A stretch of 64,000 bases of DNA from Tetragonia tetragonoides (GCA_038025085.1 CM076140.1:29995001-30059000); one strand, 5' to 3'; shown: positions 24,079-38,664, counted from the stretch's first letter. Notes: generated by a model not told the origin, from the letters alone. Made by a program: numbers and translations.

Positions 24079-27069
24079 TCACTGGCCATCTTCGCCAGTA
24101 CTCGGACCCGCCTGAGGCGACTCTCCGGGTCCACTCGATGATGGAGCACCTAAAGGACCGAGCTGAGACATCGCCCAAGCTCGAGGGTCAAAAGCAAACA
24201 ATGAACCCGCCAAGTAAGCGGGATCCAATGAATGACGCGGTGGCTCCGACATGCCGGGATAGCCTCCATACCCTGTACTCTCCTGACTCCAAGAACCCCT
24301 TGGAGGGACTGGAGGATACATGGGCATATGATAGCCCGGATACCCCATATAGGGAGGCGGTGCAGGCCACTGCGGAAGAGAAGGCACTTGGGGCAAGCTC
24401 CCCGTATCCACTCTAGCTCGAGGCGTCCCCTGACCCACCTCCGTACTCTCCTGCCTAGGAGTACGAACAATTAGGGGCCTACGAGGCCTCACCACGGGAT
24501 TAGGCTGCGAAAATAAGCTCAATGTCAGAAAGTTACCAAAAATTCAAATCAAGCACTATTACTTGAAATGAACATACCTCTCGGACGTCGAACCGACGAC
24601 TCGTGCATACACCTAGAAACCCAATTCTTAAAGGCATGCATGCCTCTATAGATCTTCTGCGTCTCAGCAGCATCCAACTGTGCACATAAGGAAAAGAGTC
24701 AGTATAAATACAAAGGAAATATTGCAAATTATAGTGAATTCTCACTTACCCCCCTACAGCCAGCTGGTAGAGGCAATCCCTCAACCTCCTCATCAGGGCC
24801 ACGAAACTCAGGAAACTGTATAACCTGAGGAGACTCGTCCGCTCCACTATAACTCACCGACATGGTAGGAGGAGTAGGACGCGGAGAAGAAACAGCCGAG
24901 GGACTCGCAGCACTCTACAAAGACTTAAAAATATTAGACGCATTTCTAAATTTCCAAACGAAATTAGGAAACAAAGTACATTACTTACCGGGTCAGTAGA
25001 GAAGTTGCGGCACAACCGAGCCTCAACAAAATCAGTATATGCCACCATGAGATCCACCTCATGATCAGCCGGAAGCAAATACTCGAGGGCATTCGCCTCA
25101 ACAGTCCTCGCCCTCACCTGCTCCACGGTAAGGTGACGAACATAAAACATAGAATCCGGAGGATCCAAAGGAATCCTCTAAGCCGGAAGGTAGGAAAAAG
25201 TCTGCATAATCAGTCTCTCTCCCAAAAACCACTCAAAACCGAAAGGACCCTCAATAAGGATCCTCCTCTGGTCGTACTCCCGAGCACCCAAAAATCTATT
25301 CGAGAGGCCCGGGAGGTAATCCGTCTAGAGGAACCAGTCGACCTGTAAAAGCAAGAATGAGCACACAAAAGGATAAAAAGACAAAAGAAGTACAAAGGAA
25401 AGTTGCTTACATCCTGAGCGGTTAAGGGATATATCGCCTCCCTAAGGGCGTGCAGCGTAGTAAATGGGCAAGATGCCCATCCCTTCCAGGTCTACATCGC
25501 TGGAAAAGACAAATCCCTTGTCTCGAGAAGAGGGGCAAGGTCGGAGAAATGCTCATAAAACCAAATCTAAGACATGCAAAATACATGGATTAGGCACAAG
25601 TTATTAATAAAGAGCCGAAAAACACAAAGTACAAGAAGGGTAAAAGGAAATTACCTCCATAACCTTCAAATAACCGACTAAGGAGACGCAAGAAGCGCCC
25701 TCCTCTCTATTGAGGCGGCTGGACTGCCTCAAACACCGTAGAAGACAAGAGTACGCGGGAAGACCCCCAATTGTACTCCGCAACTCTGTCCAAATCCTGC
25801 AAGCACGGGACATAGCGAACATGGTACCTACTAGCTTTATCCGAAAAGACGGAACAAGCTAGAACATAGGCTAAGAAAAGGCGAGCGTGCTGCTCCACCG
25901 TGACCTTCTTCAACTTCCTCGGGTTGGTCAAGAACTGGACCATGACGTCAGTCCGACCATGCTCCTTACCATCCCAGTTGGTCCCAAAAAGACCAAACAT
26001 CTCCACCATGACCTCCCTGAAGCTCACATCTCCATAAGTGACACGAGTACCGGTGCAAGGGAGCCCGGGAATGAGACCAAACTCGAAAGAGGTGATCATG
26101 AACTCACCCATAGGAAAATCAAAGGTACTAGTAGTATCCCAGTACCGCTCCGCAAGACCTCTAACCAGCAAGCGGTCGGAGCGCTCAGCAGAAGCGATGG
26201 ACGCTAAAAAGTGACCGAAGCCACCACGCTCCACAATAGCATCAACCGAAGGAGTCACATACCTACGGGCTTTCTCGATACCCAAAAGGCTACCGTAATC
26301 CCGCATGGCAGTGTCGACGTCCTAAACAGCACAAATAATTGCAAAGAAAATTAGCTAGGTGATCCTAGTAACAACTACCAGTCTCCGGTTTAGTCCTAAA
26401 TTTTTTACAATTCGTAAAATTTAGCATTTTAGCTAAACCAATATGACAAGAGTAAATTTTAAAGAGAGCAAATTTCACACAAGTTTATTCTCCACAAATA
26501 TACTTAAAAAACCATTTACCACCGCTACAAAAATAAACTTCATTCAAGTTTATTTTCACAGAATATATATATATAATTGCAATAAAAATAAATTTCATAC
26601 AAATTTATTTTCCACATATTAAAGATGAATTTCACACAAATTCATTCTTCACCTGCATATATAATACAAGAGTCCTACGGGAATTCGCAAATTAACCAGA
26701 AAAAACAATTTCATGCAAATTGGTTTTTCCACATTTAGCTACACTACAGTTCTCAACCTAGAAATTATATGTTTGCCTACACATGATTTTCTAAGTGTAA
26801 AAGAGCAAAAAGAAAAAAAGACGACATACCCGACATTTGGTACCAACGGTAACCAAATGCTCCTTCTTCTTGAAAACAAGATCGCTGGGCTCCCAATGAT
26901 CGGTAGGATGGAAATCACTACGGGTGAACTCATCCTGGACTAACCGGCTCTCACCCACCCGGTGATGGGGTATACCGGAAACGAAAATCCGAGTGAAAAC
27001 ATTTAGGGCCTTATGAACAACTATCTCTTGCCCCTTCCTTTTCCTACCTCCTCTAAGTTTAGGAGCCAT
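24079..27069 (-). pseudogene. Antisense plant mobile domain gene A (multi-exon)
   Basis: The minus-strand start is ATG 27069 (MAPKLRGGRKRKGQE, basic). Exon 1 ends at 26830 before GTATGT. Exon 2 starts at 26321 after TTTAG and runs to about 25651 with the mobile-domain core: RDYGSLLGIEKARRYV, FDFPMGEFMITSFEFGLIPG, and FLAYVLACSVFSD. Exon 3 (25566-25411) has WFYEHFSDLAPLLETRD, then a GTAAGC donor. Exon 4 begins near 25350 with DWFL and carries FEWFLGERLIMQTFSYLP. The last exon (about 24522-24079) is a Pro/Gly/Tyr-rich tail (PPPYMGYPGYHMP). There is a frameshift near 25725 and stops in exons 3 and 4. The exon layout is that of host plant mobile domain genes; it differs from gene B, so two genes were acquired or diverged long ago. 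Confidence 0.8.
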
Positions 27070-27460
27070 GGATGAAGAGCAAAAATGGAGTTTTTGGAAA
27101 TTTGAGTGAAACTCACAAAACTCACAAATTCACACAATTTTGAGTTTTGACACTAAAAAACACAAGAATAACCAACAAAATCAAGTTCTACTTAGCGGTT
27201 CAACCGCTTGACGTGGCGGCTTGACCGCCTGCCCCACTCTCTCACCTCTGACGTTTTATGGGCCATTGGTTCAAAATCAGTGGGCCCCACACAAGGTCCA
27301 TAGCAGTTATTTGCGCGCCAAAGTCCGTTTATGAAAACAGGACTACTTTAAACCCACATGTTTGCACATTTAAACTCGGCCAAATGGCATGGGCTCAAAC
27401 CCGACCTAAGGTCTGAGCAACATTTTATTACCCTTTACTACTCATCTTATTTCTAACGAA
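27070..27460 (-). promoter_or_regulatory. Presumed promoter of antisense gene A
   Basis: On the minus strand the start codon is preceded by an AT-rich leader. At 27190-27230 there is a short GC block with paired GGCGGTCAAGCCGCC and AAGCGGTTGAACCGCT palindromes, the same motif class as in the LTR U3 and upstream of gene B. No clear TATA box was identified. Confidence 0.5.
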
Positions 27461-27474
27461 ATATTCTTATTGTG

Positions 27475-27995
27475 TAACCTATAACATAGGGTTCCCCTTT
27501 GACTGAAAATCGAAGGACGTTTATTGTTTGAACTACAGCATAGGATCACCTTTCGACTGAAAATCGAAGGAATTTTATCTATTATCTTATTTCTAACGAA
27601 ATATTTTTATTTGTGTAACCTACAGCATAGGGTTTCCCTTCGACTGAAAATCGAAGGACGTTTATTGTTTGACCTACAGCATAGGGTCTCCTTTCGATTG
27701 AAAATCGAAAGATTTTTATCTCTTATCTCATTTCTAACGAAATACATTTATTGTGTAACCTACAGCATAGGGTCCCCTTCGACTGAAAATCGGAGGACGT
27801 TTATTGTGTAACCTACAGCATAGGGTCCCCTTCGACTGAAAATCGGAGGATGTTTATTGTTTAACCTACAACATAGGGTCCCCTTCGACTTAAAATCGAA
27901 GGATGTTTATTGTTTAACCTACAGCATAGGGTCCCCTTCGACTGAAAATCGGAGGACATTTATTGTCTGACCTACAGCATAGGGTCAAACTCTCG
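27475..27995 (+). repeat. 3' minisatellite of the Tat element
   Basis: About nine copies of a 53-bp unit contain CTACAGCATAGGGTCCCCTT and CGACTGAAAATCGAAGGACG. Some copies are extended to about 85 bp by a TTATCTCATTTCTAACGAAAT insert. The array sits between the antisense genes and the polypurine tract, where Tat elements commonly carry variable tandem arrays. The 95-codon ORF across it is only the repeat read through. Confidence 0.92.
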
Positions 27996-28130
27996 GTCAA
28001 ATAAACCGGAAAATTTAGTACTCTAAAAATGATTGTTTATCTTTAACTGATTGTCACCTCACTCAGTTTTCCTGTTTTATTGCAGGTATTGGCACAGGAA
28101 TACTTTGACCTTCGCTCTATTCGAGCTCGG

Positions 28131-28146
28131 CCAAAGTAGGGGCTTC
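28131..28146 (+). promoter_or_regulatory. Polypurine tract of the Tat element
   Basis: CAAAGTAGGGGCTTC directly precedes the 3' LTR start TGTAGACACC, the expected position for plus-strand priming. Confidence 0.65.
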
Positions 28147-29659
28147 TGTAGACACCAAAAATTGTGTCTATAATAAGTCCCCGTAAAAACCCGATGATGA
28201 AAGGATTGGATTTTGCTCGAACTTGGGTTGCGAGAATGATTGCTCTGATGATTAGCCCAATTCATTTGAATTAACCAGTGGAAGCCTTTTGCACAGGTGA
28301 TCCAAACCAGTTGGACTCAATTCAATTGGAGTCCAAAACTGAAAGATAGACCACTTTGAACCTAAGGGCCCGAAAGGGAACCCAAACCCATGAGTCAACC
28401 CTTGGTCAAACAAGGAAACTCAGTCAATCCCTCGTGGACCCCCTCAGACAAGCCTCCCCCGCGTGAAAAGAACGTCAAGCGCCTATACAGGCATGCCGCT
28501 CCAGGTCCAAGCGGCCACGCTTGAGTTCAAGCGGTGGCCGCTAGGACAAGCGGATGTGCCGCTAGGACAAGCGGCTTGACCGCTTGTCCTGCCGGCTTGG
28601 CCGCTTGGCCTAGCTATATGGCCGCCTGGACATTTCTCGCAGACGGCAAATTCGAGGCCCATTCGATTTCCGTGCCAAACCCTGGCAGCTCTCCCTCTTC
28701 TATATAAACAAACCTTAGGGTTCAGTGGAAGAGGTTGGTAGTTTCTCTCTCAGGTTGGTCTTTAGGTTGGACATTCTCTCTCTAGAAAGTCTCTCTCTCA
28801 TATTAAATCATAAATTCTGATTCTACTCCTTTTTTAGGGTTAGCCCTAACACAACAAAATAAGCCTTCACACTTCATCAAGAGCATGATTTCAAGCAATA
28901 CAACCCAATAAGTTCATTGTGAGCATCCAGGTAATCCAACCTGAGGGTTTTCAATAATATTTATATTGCTTGTTATTACTAATGGTTTTGGTTTATGTGA
29001 TATGTACATGCATGGCGCGTTTTGAGGAAAAGGGTTTGTATTATGCCTAATTAGTGGATGAATGAATGTTTTTAATTTTGTTTGTGGATTGGTGGATAAA
29101 TTATGTGTTTGTCCTCTAACTTGCAGGTTTTAGCATATTTATCGTTTTCTAGCAATAAAAGCATGTAACTTGATAAATTGTTAAAAGTGGTCACAATAAT
29201 AATGTTTGTTCAACCCATTAGTTCAAACTAGGAATTCGGACAAATTGAACCCTGTTTGGAACCATAGCATTAATAATTATTTTGAATCGATTAGTAAAGG
29301 CAGTTGTTGTCAACGGGCGATTTGGGTGCCTAACACCTTCCTAGCTCGTACCTACGCCCCCGAACTCATTTATGAAGTCAATTTCCCCAATAGGGATTGG
29401 GGAGCACAGGAGTTGGGTTGACGTCTTTCTAGATTATCGACTTGAGTCCAAGGTTTCCAAATTACCTTAAAATTTGGTGGCGACTTCCGACAATCTTAAT
29501 TATGTCCTTGGTGCATAAATCTTTACGTGCATTCACACTCAAAGATTCACGAGACTCGAACACCACCGCGCTCTCCCAGGCTGTCCGGAAGCCCGAACAC
29601 AGGTAAGGGGCCGAAGGAAGACGCGTGGAAAATAGGGGAGAAAAATACGGCAGCCTACA
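28147..29659 (+). repeat. 3' LTR of the Tat element
   Basis: It aligns throughout with 12105-13654. Main differences are one fewer palindrome block in U3 (28500-28590) and a 40-bp shorter stretch near 29075. It ends GCAGCCTACA followed by the gtagg duplication. Confidence 0.92.
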
Positions 29660-29664
29660 GTAGG

Positions 29665-30450
29665 CTCGTTAGCTTACCACTAAATTACGCTCCGAGATTC
29701 TGTCGGTAACGTTCTCTATTGACGGGACTACCAACGATCTTCGGTACCTAATTAATATTAACTAAAAATACAATTAGACGCAGAATTGAAAGTGCAAATG
29801 AACTCTAAATTCAGATCTGATAATTTGTTTAAATGCGTTGCATTTTTTTTAGTTAAAATAGGCTTTTGAATTTTGACAATCGGATTTGTAAAACTTTATA
29901 AACAATTAAGGCACGAAATCAAATTCACTGAAATTCGAAAATTAAATCTGAAAATAAATAATTAATTCTGAAATTGTCAAGAACACTCAAAAACTTCAAA
30001 AATTGATTCCCTCCAAATGACGTGACCACGGCCACCCACAAGGGGGCACGTGGTCCGACCAGCACCAGACCACCACCCACAGGCGATGGCGGCGTTTCTG
30101 GGTCACGGGCGAAACAGAGAGGAGAGAGAGACAGAGAGACAAGTGCGAAAACAGAGGAGAGAGAAAACGCGGTGGCTGGCGGGTTAGCGCCGGCGCCTTG
30201 GCCTAGTCGACCACCAACCCACCATGGCCGACCAGCAGGTGGCGATTGGATGGTGGTTCGACGTTCATCAGCGCAAACAGAAAAACGGGGGGGGGGGGGG
30301 GAGAGAGAGAGAGAGAGATTGTGCTAGAGAGAGACAAGAGAAGAGAGAGAAAGAGCGACGGTGGGGCTAGGCCCAACTCGCCGGCGACGCACCTTCACGG
30401 TGGTGATGGTGAAGGTTCTGTAGCAGCAAGCTATGGGAGGGGGAGAGAGA
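29665..30450 (-). repeat. Reverse Tekay-like LTR copy 1, second part
   Basis: It continues exactly where 12104 stopped. CTCGTTAGCTTACCACTAAA corresponds to 32457 onwards in copy 2. It includes the GA-rich leader (30110-30170, 30290-30345) but lacks the TATA region and U3 start seen in copy 2 (33408 onwards), so its 5' end is deleted. Confidence 0.78.
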
Positions 30451-31088
30451 GATGATTATACTTAGCCAAATTTCAAATAATTTCCGACATTGGTTCGAAG
30501 GTCTATTTTATCAAATTCATGCTAATTCAAGTAATTAAGCAAGCATAATATTGACATGCAGTTTATAAGGAGATAGGTCACAACTCAGAGGTTTTCCTGA
30601 AATTCAATCATGGCCAACATGGTTGGCCCAATAACGAAGAACATGACCTTATTTGGTCCAAGAAATGCAATAATAACACAAAGCATGCTTTTAATTCATA
30701 CTTGACCATATAAATGATAATAGTAATGAAATAGCACATGAAGAGACATGCTCACAAATTCCCATAATAGACGTAATAGACATGCTTAATTAATAAATAA
30801 GCAAAAGAAATATTTATTGCATAACAATTATTACAAATATTTATTCAAAATTGACTAAAAAGTCAAATTAACTAAACAATTCACAAAATTTATTTGACCG
30901 TGCAAGATCATCATATAACGATGAAAAGAGTGAAAAGTTAATCTAAACTAGGAAAGTCTCAATCCAAGCTCACTGGGTTATGTCTCGACCCAGGAGGCGA
31001 TGGATCTTCATCCTCCCTAAATATTGGCTACTTATTCGACAAATTTATTAACTTAGGCAGCTTTTAAACCTAGGGCTCTGATACCATT
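30451..31088 (-). mobile_element. Reverse Tekay-like interior remnant with primer-binding site
   Basis: On the minus strand, TGGTATCAGAGC (31075-31086) lies 2 bp inside LTR copy 2. The next about 60 bp match the interior next to copy 1 (10650-10713). The remaining AT-rich sequence to 30451 has no ORF. Interior DNA between the two LTR copies has mostly been lost. Confidence 0.6.
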
Positions 31089-33745
<2,657 letters not shown>

Positions 33746-33927
33746 TCTGACCCCCCTTAAAAGAAGTTTCGTTCCGAAACTTGGAGATACTGCTCCGTAC
33801 AATGCAAGGTTTACCCAATACAAGGGTAGAAAACATTTTTAGGAACCATATTCGTAGACACAACGCGCTTTTCTAACTCGTTTAGCAATTCAAAAAGCAA
33901 TGCTTCAACAATAACCAATTAAATCGG
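33746..33927 (-). mobile_element. Reverse Tekay-like 3' interior with polypurine tract
   Basis: On the minus strand the hairpin-forming AGTTTCGGAACGAAACTT is followed by CTTTTAAGGGGGG (about 33751-33765), then the LTR start. The forward Tekay element has the same arrangement at 47992-48029, so this is the end of a Tekay interior. Confidence 0.75.
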
Positions 33928-34015
33928 TGGGGGTGTGTGTGGGGGGTGGGGTGTGTGAGGGGTGGGGGTGGGGGTGGGGGTGGGGTGGGGGTCGGTGTGT
34001 GTGGGTGGGTGGGTG
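33928..34015. repeat. (GGGGGT)n / (GTGTGG)n low-complexity tract
   Basis: G-rich, T-spaced repeat at the junction between the Tekay 3' interior and the LTR fragment to the right. G-runs of four and five could form a quadruplex. The 65- and 68-codon ORFs across it are simple-repeat artefacts. Confidence 0.85.
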
Positions 34016-36598
34016 TAGAAATTATAAATTTATTTTTATATAAATGCCCATTTCTTATACATATCCCTTTAAGTTCCACGAAACCTCATTACTTTCTAAC
34101 CATATCTTTATTAGTACATAAATTACCTACTGTCGAAAGTTAGGTGATAGGGAAGAGTATGTATGTCTTGGCTTGCATATGCCAAATATCAATCATTATG
34201 ACTTTTAGTCATACAAACTCATCACATATATAATTTTGGGCATTGTGCCATATAATCATCCGTAGGCATGATACTCTCATAATCTCATATACTTGGGTAT
34301 TATAACGTGCCCCACAATTTTTATTATAGCGAGCTCACTCCTAAAACATGCTCTTCTAAATTTTAAGGGCGCTAATCTTAGAATCATATCGTAATGTTGC
34401 ATATTCATGTACCTAAACTAACGTTACATAAGTCTTATATAGCCCGGAATACACTCTTTAATTTATTACCTTTATACTTGATTCATAATTCAATCACCTC
34501 CTAAATCATCATCAAAGTTTCGATTTGTCCAAGTACATAATTGATTTCCAAACTAAATTTATAATTGACATACTTAATCATAAGTCACCTAACAACAATA
34601 TACTCCAACTAAATTGATACTAGTTACACTATTCAACTTCACACTACTCAATCTTACTTGCGCTATTCCTCATTTCATTAATCATAAAACATAATCTTTT
34701 CATTTCTTAAATAAATATCCATAATTCACAAAATATTTAATAATTGAGTATCACCTTATAAATCTTATAACAAAATTGTTTAGAAGTAAAATTCCTAACA
34801 CAAAACTTTCGGTCATTATATAACACCATTCCAAAAATTTACAATCCAAAGCAACCACAAAACATACATAAAACATTAATAAGAAATCAATTACACAGTT
34901 TATTTCACAAAATCAAGATCAACTCACAAATCATTGAATCAGCACAATTTCAAAAACTAGGAAAAAGGTAATGGACATGAAAATTACCTTTGTTGATCAC
35001 TCTTTAACTTGGTCCTCTCTTTCTCTTTCCTTTCCCTTTAACCGAATCTCCCTTGTAATGTTTCAATCGAAAACAAAATTTTACCTTCTAAAATTTCTTA
35101 ACTTAGTCATTTATCAAGTTGATCTAAAATTCTTCTCACTTTCCTCTTTTTCGATAATTTGGGGATTTTAGTTGATAATTTCAGATTTTAGGGTTTTTAT
35201 TTTAACAAATCTCAAAATTTTTCATTTTTAGTAAAAATTGCTTAAATCAACATGCAACTACGTTAGGGTTTAGGGCTAAGCTAGATGAGCTTGTTTTGAT
35301 TTTTCTATGAGTCCAAATCTCGAAAGATCAATGGTCCGCTTTTGAGTTTGATAATTTTAAGTTGTTGGTTCCATAATCTAAAAACTTGAACTTTCCTTAA
35401 GAAAATTGGATATTTTTACCTTCCACTTGTTCTCCCTTTCGTGAGCTTGAGCTTGGGATGGCTTGAGATTTAGTTGCTAAATTTCGATTTGAACATGAAG
35501 ATAAAAGAGGTTTCGTTAGTTTTGTTTGTTTAGATTATGAGATTAATAATCAAATGAAAGTGCATAATTTTAATTTTTTTCTTTCAAAAAAAAAAAAAAG
35601 AAAGTGTATAATTTTAGCTCAAGAGTTTTGAAATTCTTACCCTTTTCTCTTCTTCTTTCTCTTTTTCTCTTGGCTCTCCTTCTCTTTCTCTCTTTATTTT
35701 CTCTCTCTAAATTTTTTGATTTGTGGAATTGAGAATAAGATTTTGAAAGATTTGGAAGCTTGATATTGAAAGATGAGAAATGAAATAATTTTTGTTTGTT
35801 GGTGCTTAGGGGCTACGATTGGGGTAGTAGGGAGAGGGGTGTGAGGTTTGCTTGTAGCATTAAACTATTTTGTGAGGAAGGATAAAAGCAATTTGGGGTA
35901 TGGTACTTCTAATCTCTATTGGGTGAATTTGGGTGATTTAACTACTCATTTTCTTTTCTCTATTTTTGCTCTTTCTTTTTCTTTCTCCTTCATCCGATTC
36001 CCCCCCCCCCTTTATAGAGTAGTATGCTGAATTTTGATCTTTATGTGTTTCTCTCTATCCTCTAATGCATGCCTTATTTTATTTTTATATTTTTCCAAAC
36101 ATGTGCAAAACTACAATTGGCCATGCAAAACCATTGAGTCATCACATCAAAACCATGGTCTTTGATTTTCTGATTTTTGCTTCTATTTTAGGTAGTGCCA
36201 CATAAGGGTATACTTGTTTTATTGTTAGCAAGTCACAATTTTATTAGGCATAAAATAATAAGGTGAGTCCATACGAATCAATAGTGTCAATTTTTGTTAT
36301 GAAAAAACTTCCTAAAATTTTAAACTTACGCCAATCTAACAGTAAGGCAAGCAATTTGTAGATTTTAATCAAGCTTTATAGCATAAACATTATTTAATCG
36401 GGTAATTTGAGTTTTGATCATGAAATTAACGAAATTCTAATAATTTCGAGTCACATAATCCTATTACAAAATAAAATAATTAGTTAAATGTAATCACGTA
36501 ATCATGAAAGAAATAATTAACTAGGTATAATTGCGTGATTAGGAGCTAATTAGCTAGATTAGTGATTAACGAAGTATTAAAAATAATTGGGTTATTAC
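34016..36598 (-). repeat. LTR fragment of another Tekay-like family, reverse
   Basis: On the minus strand it starts TGTAATAACCCAATTATT at 36598. CTCTATAAAGGGGGG (36008-36020) looks like a TATA box and a GA-rich leader follows near 35640-35710. The far end should read TTACA but instead runs into the G-rich tract, so it is truncated. The U3 start differs from copies 1 and 2. The family assignment is by architecture only. No ORF of note is present. Confidence 0.55.
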
Positions 36599-36622
36599 AT
36601 TAACCTAGTTTTATTTTGATGT

Positions 36623-37731
36623 AGGACTTATTGGAGTCATTCAGAGATATTGTGCCTACATAAGCCATCAGGTTCTGTTGTAGGCACATTTGGGCTAATT
36701 TTAAGCTTAAATGGCCAGGCAAGATTTTCAAAGATACCTTTTGGAATGTAGTAAGAGCTACTACAAAGGTAAATATTACACCTAGTACTTGCCTTATTTT
36801 CTATCATGCTTTTTTATTTTTCCTTTTCATTTATCTCTGGTGTATATATTTGTGTCTTATTTTTAGTCATGTTTTTCTGTTTTTTCTTTTCATTTGTGTT
36901 TGGTATATATATTTGTGTAGGATGAGTTTAAAGGTCATATGGAGGCAATCAAAATCTTGTCAAAAGATGCTTTCAGATACCTTGAAGCTATTAACCTACG
37001 CCACTGGTCCAGACATGCTTTCAGTACTAGACCCAAAATAGATATGTTGTTGAACAACATTTGTGGGACCTTTAACAATGTCATAAGAGAGGTTAGAGAT
37101 AAATCAATTCTGACACACGTGGAATGGCTTAGAAGGTATGTAACGAAAAGAAATTACACCAAAATAGAGGGAGTGGAATGTGGGTAGGTTGATGCCTTGT
37201 GTTGCAAAGACGATTGATTGAGCTATAGAAGAGTCTAGGAACTGTTTTATAACTCCAGCAATAGTTGATGACTTTGAAATAGATGAAAGAGATGATAGGT
37301 TGGTGGTGAATCTAAAAAAAATGACTTGTACCTGTATGAAGTGCTAATTGACTGGTATTCCCTGTCAGCATGCTGCTGAGGCTAGCTATTATGTACAAGA
37401 GGATGAATGTGGAGGACGTTGTACATGAAGCTTACGCAAGGAAAAGTACATGGAAGCAAATGGTACACCTATGCATTCTCTGCCAAGCATCAAACATTGG
37501 GAGAGGATAGATAAGGCTCAACCAGAACTACCCCAAATAAGGAAAATGCAAGACAAACCTTCAAAAAAAAAAAGGAAACTGAAACTTGGGAAGAAACAGG
37601 AGCAGAAGTATGTGAAGAGGGTGGTGAAGCCTAACAAGTGTGAAAAATGTGTGGATTATGGACATAATGTGAGGACTTGCAAGAAGAAGGATCCAATGCC
37701 ACCAAAGGACTTGTCTGATCCTAAACATAGA
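36623..37731 (+). pseudogene. MuDR-type transposase, C-terminal part with SWIM domain and zinc knuckle
   Basis: It resumes at a splice acceptor (TGATGTAG, ending 36622) with GLLESFRDIVPT, then HIWANFKLKWPGKIFKDTFW near 36690-36750. An intron (about 36776-36920) follows, then 36921-37187 with LRHWSRHAFS and LNNICGTFNNVIREVR. The SWIM zinc finger (CTCMKC...GIPCQHAAEA) is at about 37326-37383 with one stop inside. A Lys-rich region and a C-x2-C-x4-H-x4-C knuckle (CEKCVDYGHNVRTC, 37638-37679) end the block at the LINE insertion. Domain order matches mudrA-type transposases. Several stops make it inactive. Confidence 0.85.
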
Positions 37732-38664
37732 GAAGGATGTTCTTATGGCTCGTTCTACATGACCGTATACTCACAAATGCACAGCGTGTGGCTCACCATG
37801 TTAATGATGACCCAAGATGCCCAAGGTGTGGTACAAATGAAGAGAACTTGGATTACCTCTTTCGTAGATTGAGATACTCAAGAGCTATTTGGAATAGACT
37901 GGGATACAGCAGCCCAGAAGCAAGATTTTGGTCTGCGCCTATTAATGAATGGGTGGTAAGTAATTTGGATGCCACTAAACCCAAGATATGATATGGACGA
38001 TCCGCTAAAATTCTCTATAACTTTGCGATGGATACGGAATTGGAGAAACATCTCTGTGTTTGGACAAGCTGATGAAATCCCATGGAACTCAACAGCTTTC
38101 CTTCATGACAGGTTCAAAGAAATGCAACTTGCCATGGAGAATAATGCAAAAGATGGGCGTGATGATCTTCCTACACGAACGGAACAATTAGTCAGTTGGA
38201 AACCACCTATAGAAGGTTGGGTATTACTTAATGTCGATGGCGCGTCACGAGGCAACCCCGGCCAAGCTGGTGGGGGGTATCCTACGTGATCATCATGGAC
38301 ATATGCTCAACGCCTTTGTTGAAAATTATGGGTATGCACGGTCGCTAGGGCCGAAATTCTAACTCTTTCTAGGGGAACTATGGCTAGAGATACAAGGGTT
38401 AACAAGATGATTGTTTACTATGATTCTCAAGTTGTGCGACAAATGATGACGAGAGATGACGTTCGAAATGGGCCAATAGCATTCATGGTAAGGAGATGCA
38501 GAAAACTTATTGGAGAAACAGATTGGGAGGTGAAGTTATATCACTGTTATAGGGAGGCAAACCGGGTTGCGGACTGGTTTGCTAACTTGGGTTGTGAACA
38601 AGAGACGACAATGGCGTTTCTCTCTGAAACTCCTCCAGCGATGCGTTCTATCTTGTACGAGGAC
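37732..38664 (+). pseudogene. LINE ORF2 C-terminus: zf-RVT and RNase H
   Basis: zf-RVT motif DPRCPRCGTNEENLDYLFRRL with its upstream HDRILTN is at about 37755-37875, the zinc-binding region after reverse transcriptase in plant LINEs. It is followed by a plant-type RNase H: NVDGASRGNPG (38232-38264), ARAEIL near 38350, YYDSQVV (38407-38427) and REANRVADWFAN (38553-38588). The four acidic catalytic residues are in place, but frameshifts near 37990 and 38280 and a stop break the frame. RNase H would remove RNA from the RNA/DNA hybrid made during target-primed reverse transcription. Confidence 0.85.

Larger units (their letters stand above)
12105..29659 (+). mobile_element. Ty3/gypsy Tat-lineage (Ogre/Retand-like) retrotransposon, 17.5 kb, with antisense genes
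   Basis: LTRs of 1550 and 1513 bp (12105-13654, 28147-29659) begin TGTAGACACC and end GCCTACA. They are flanked by a perfect 5-bp duplication, gtagg (12100-12104 and 29660-29664). In order it carries a primer-binding site, a tandem-repeat leader, gag, pol (reverse transcriptase, RNase H, second RNase H, integrase), two antisense plant mobile domain genes, a minisatellite and a polypurine tract. The second RNase H and large extra 3' coding space are hallmarks of the Tat lineage. Coding regions have several stops and the protease domain is not found, so it is not autonomous now. Confidence 0.92.

Noticed and set aside
27475..27995. Regular repeat array considered as a CRISPR
   Set aside because: Plant retrotransposon context, contiguous units without distinct spacers, no cas genes: a minisatellite.
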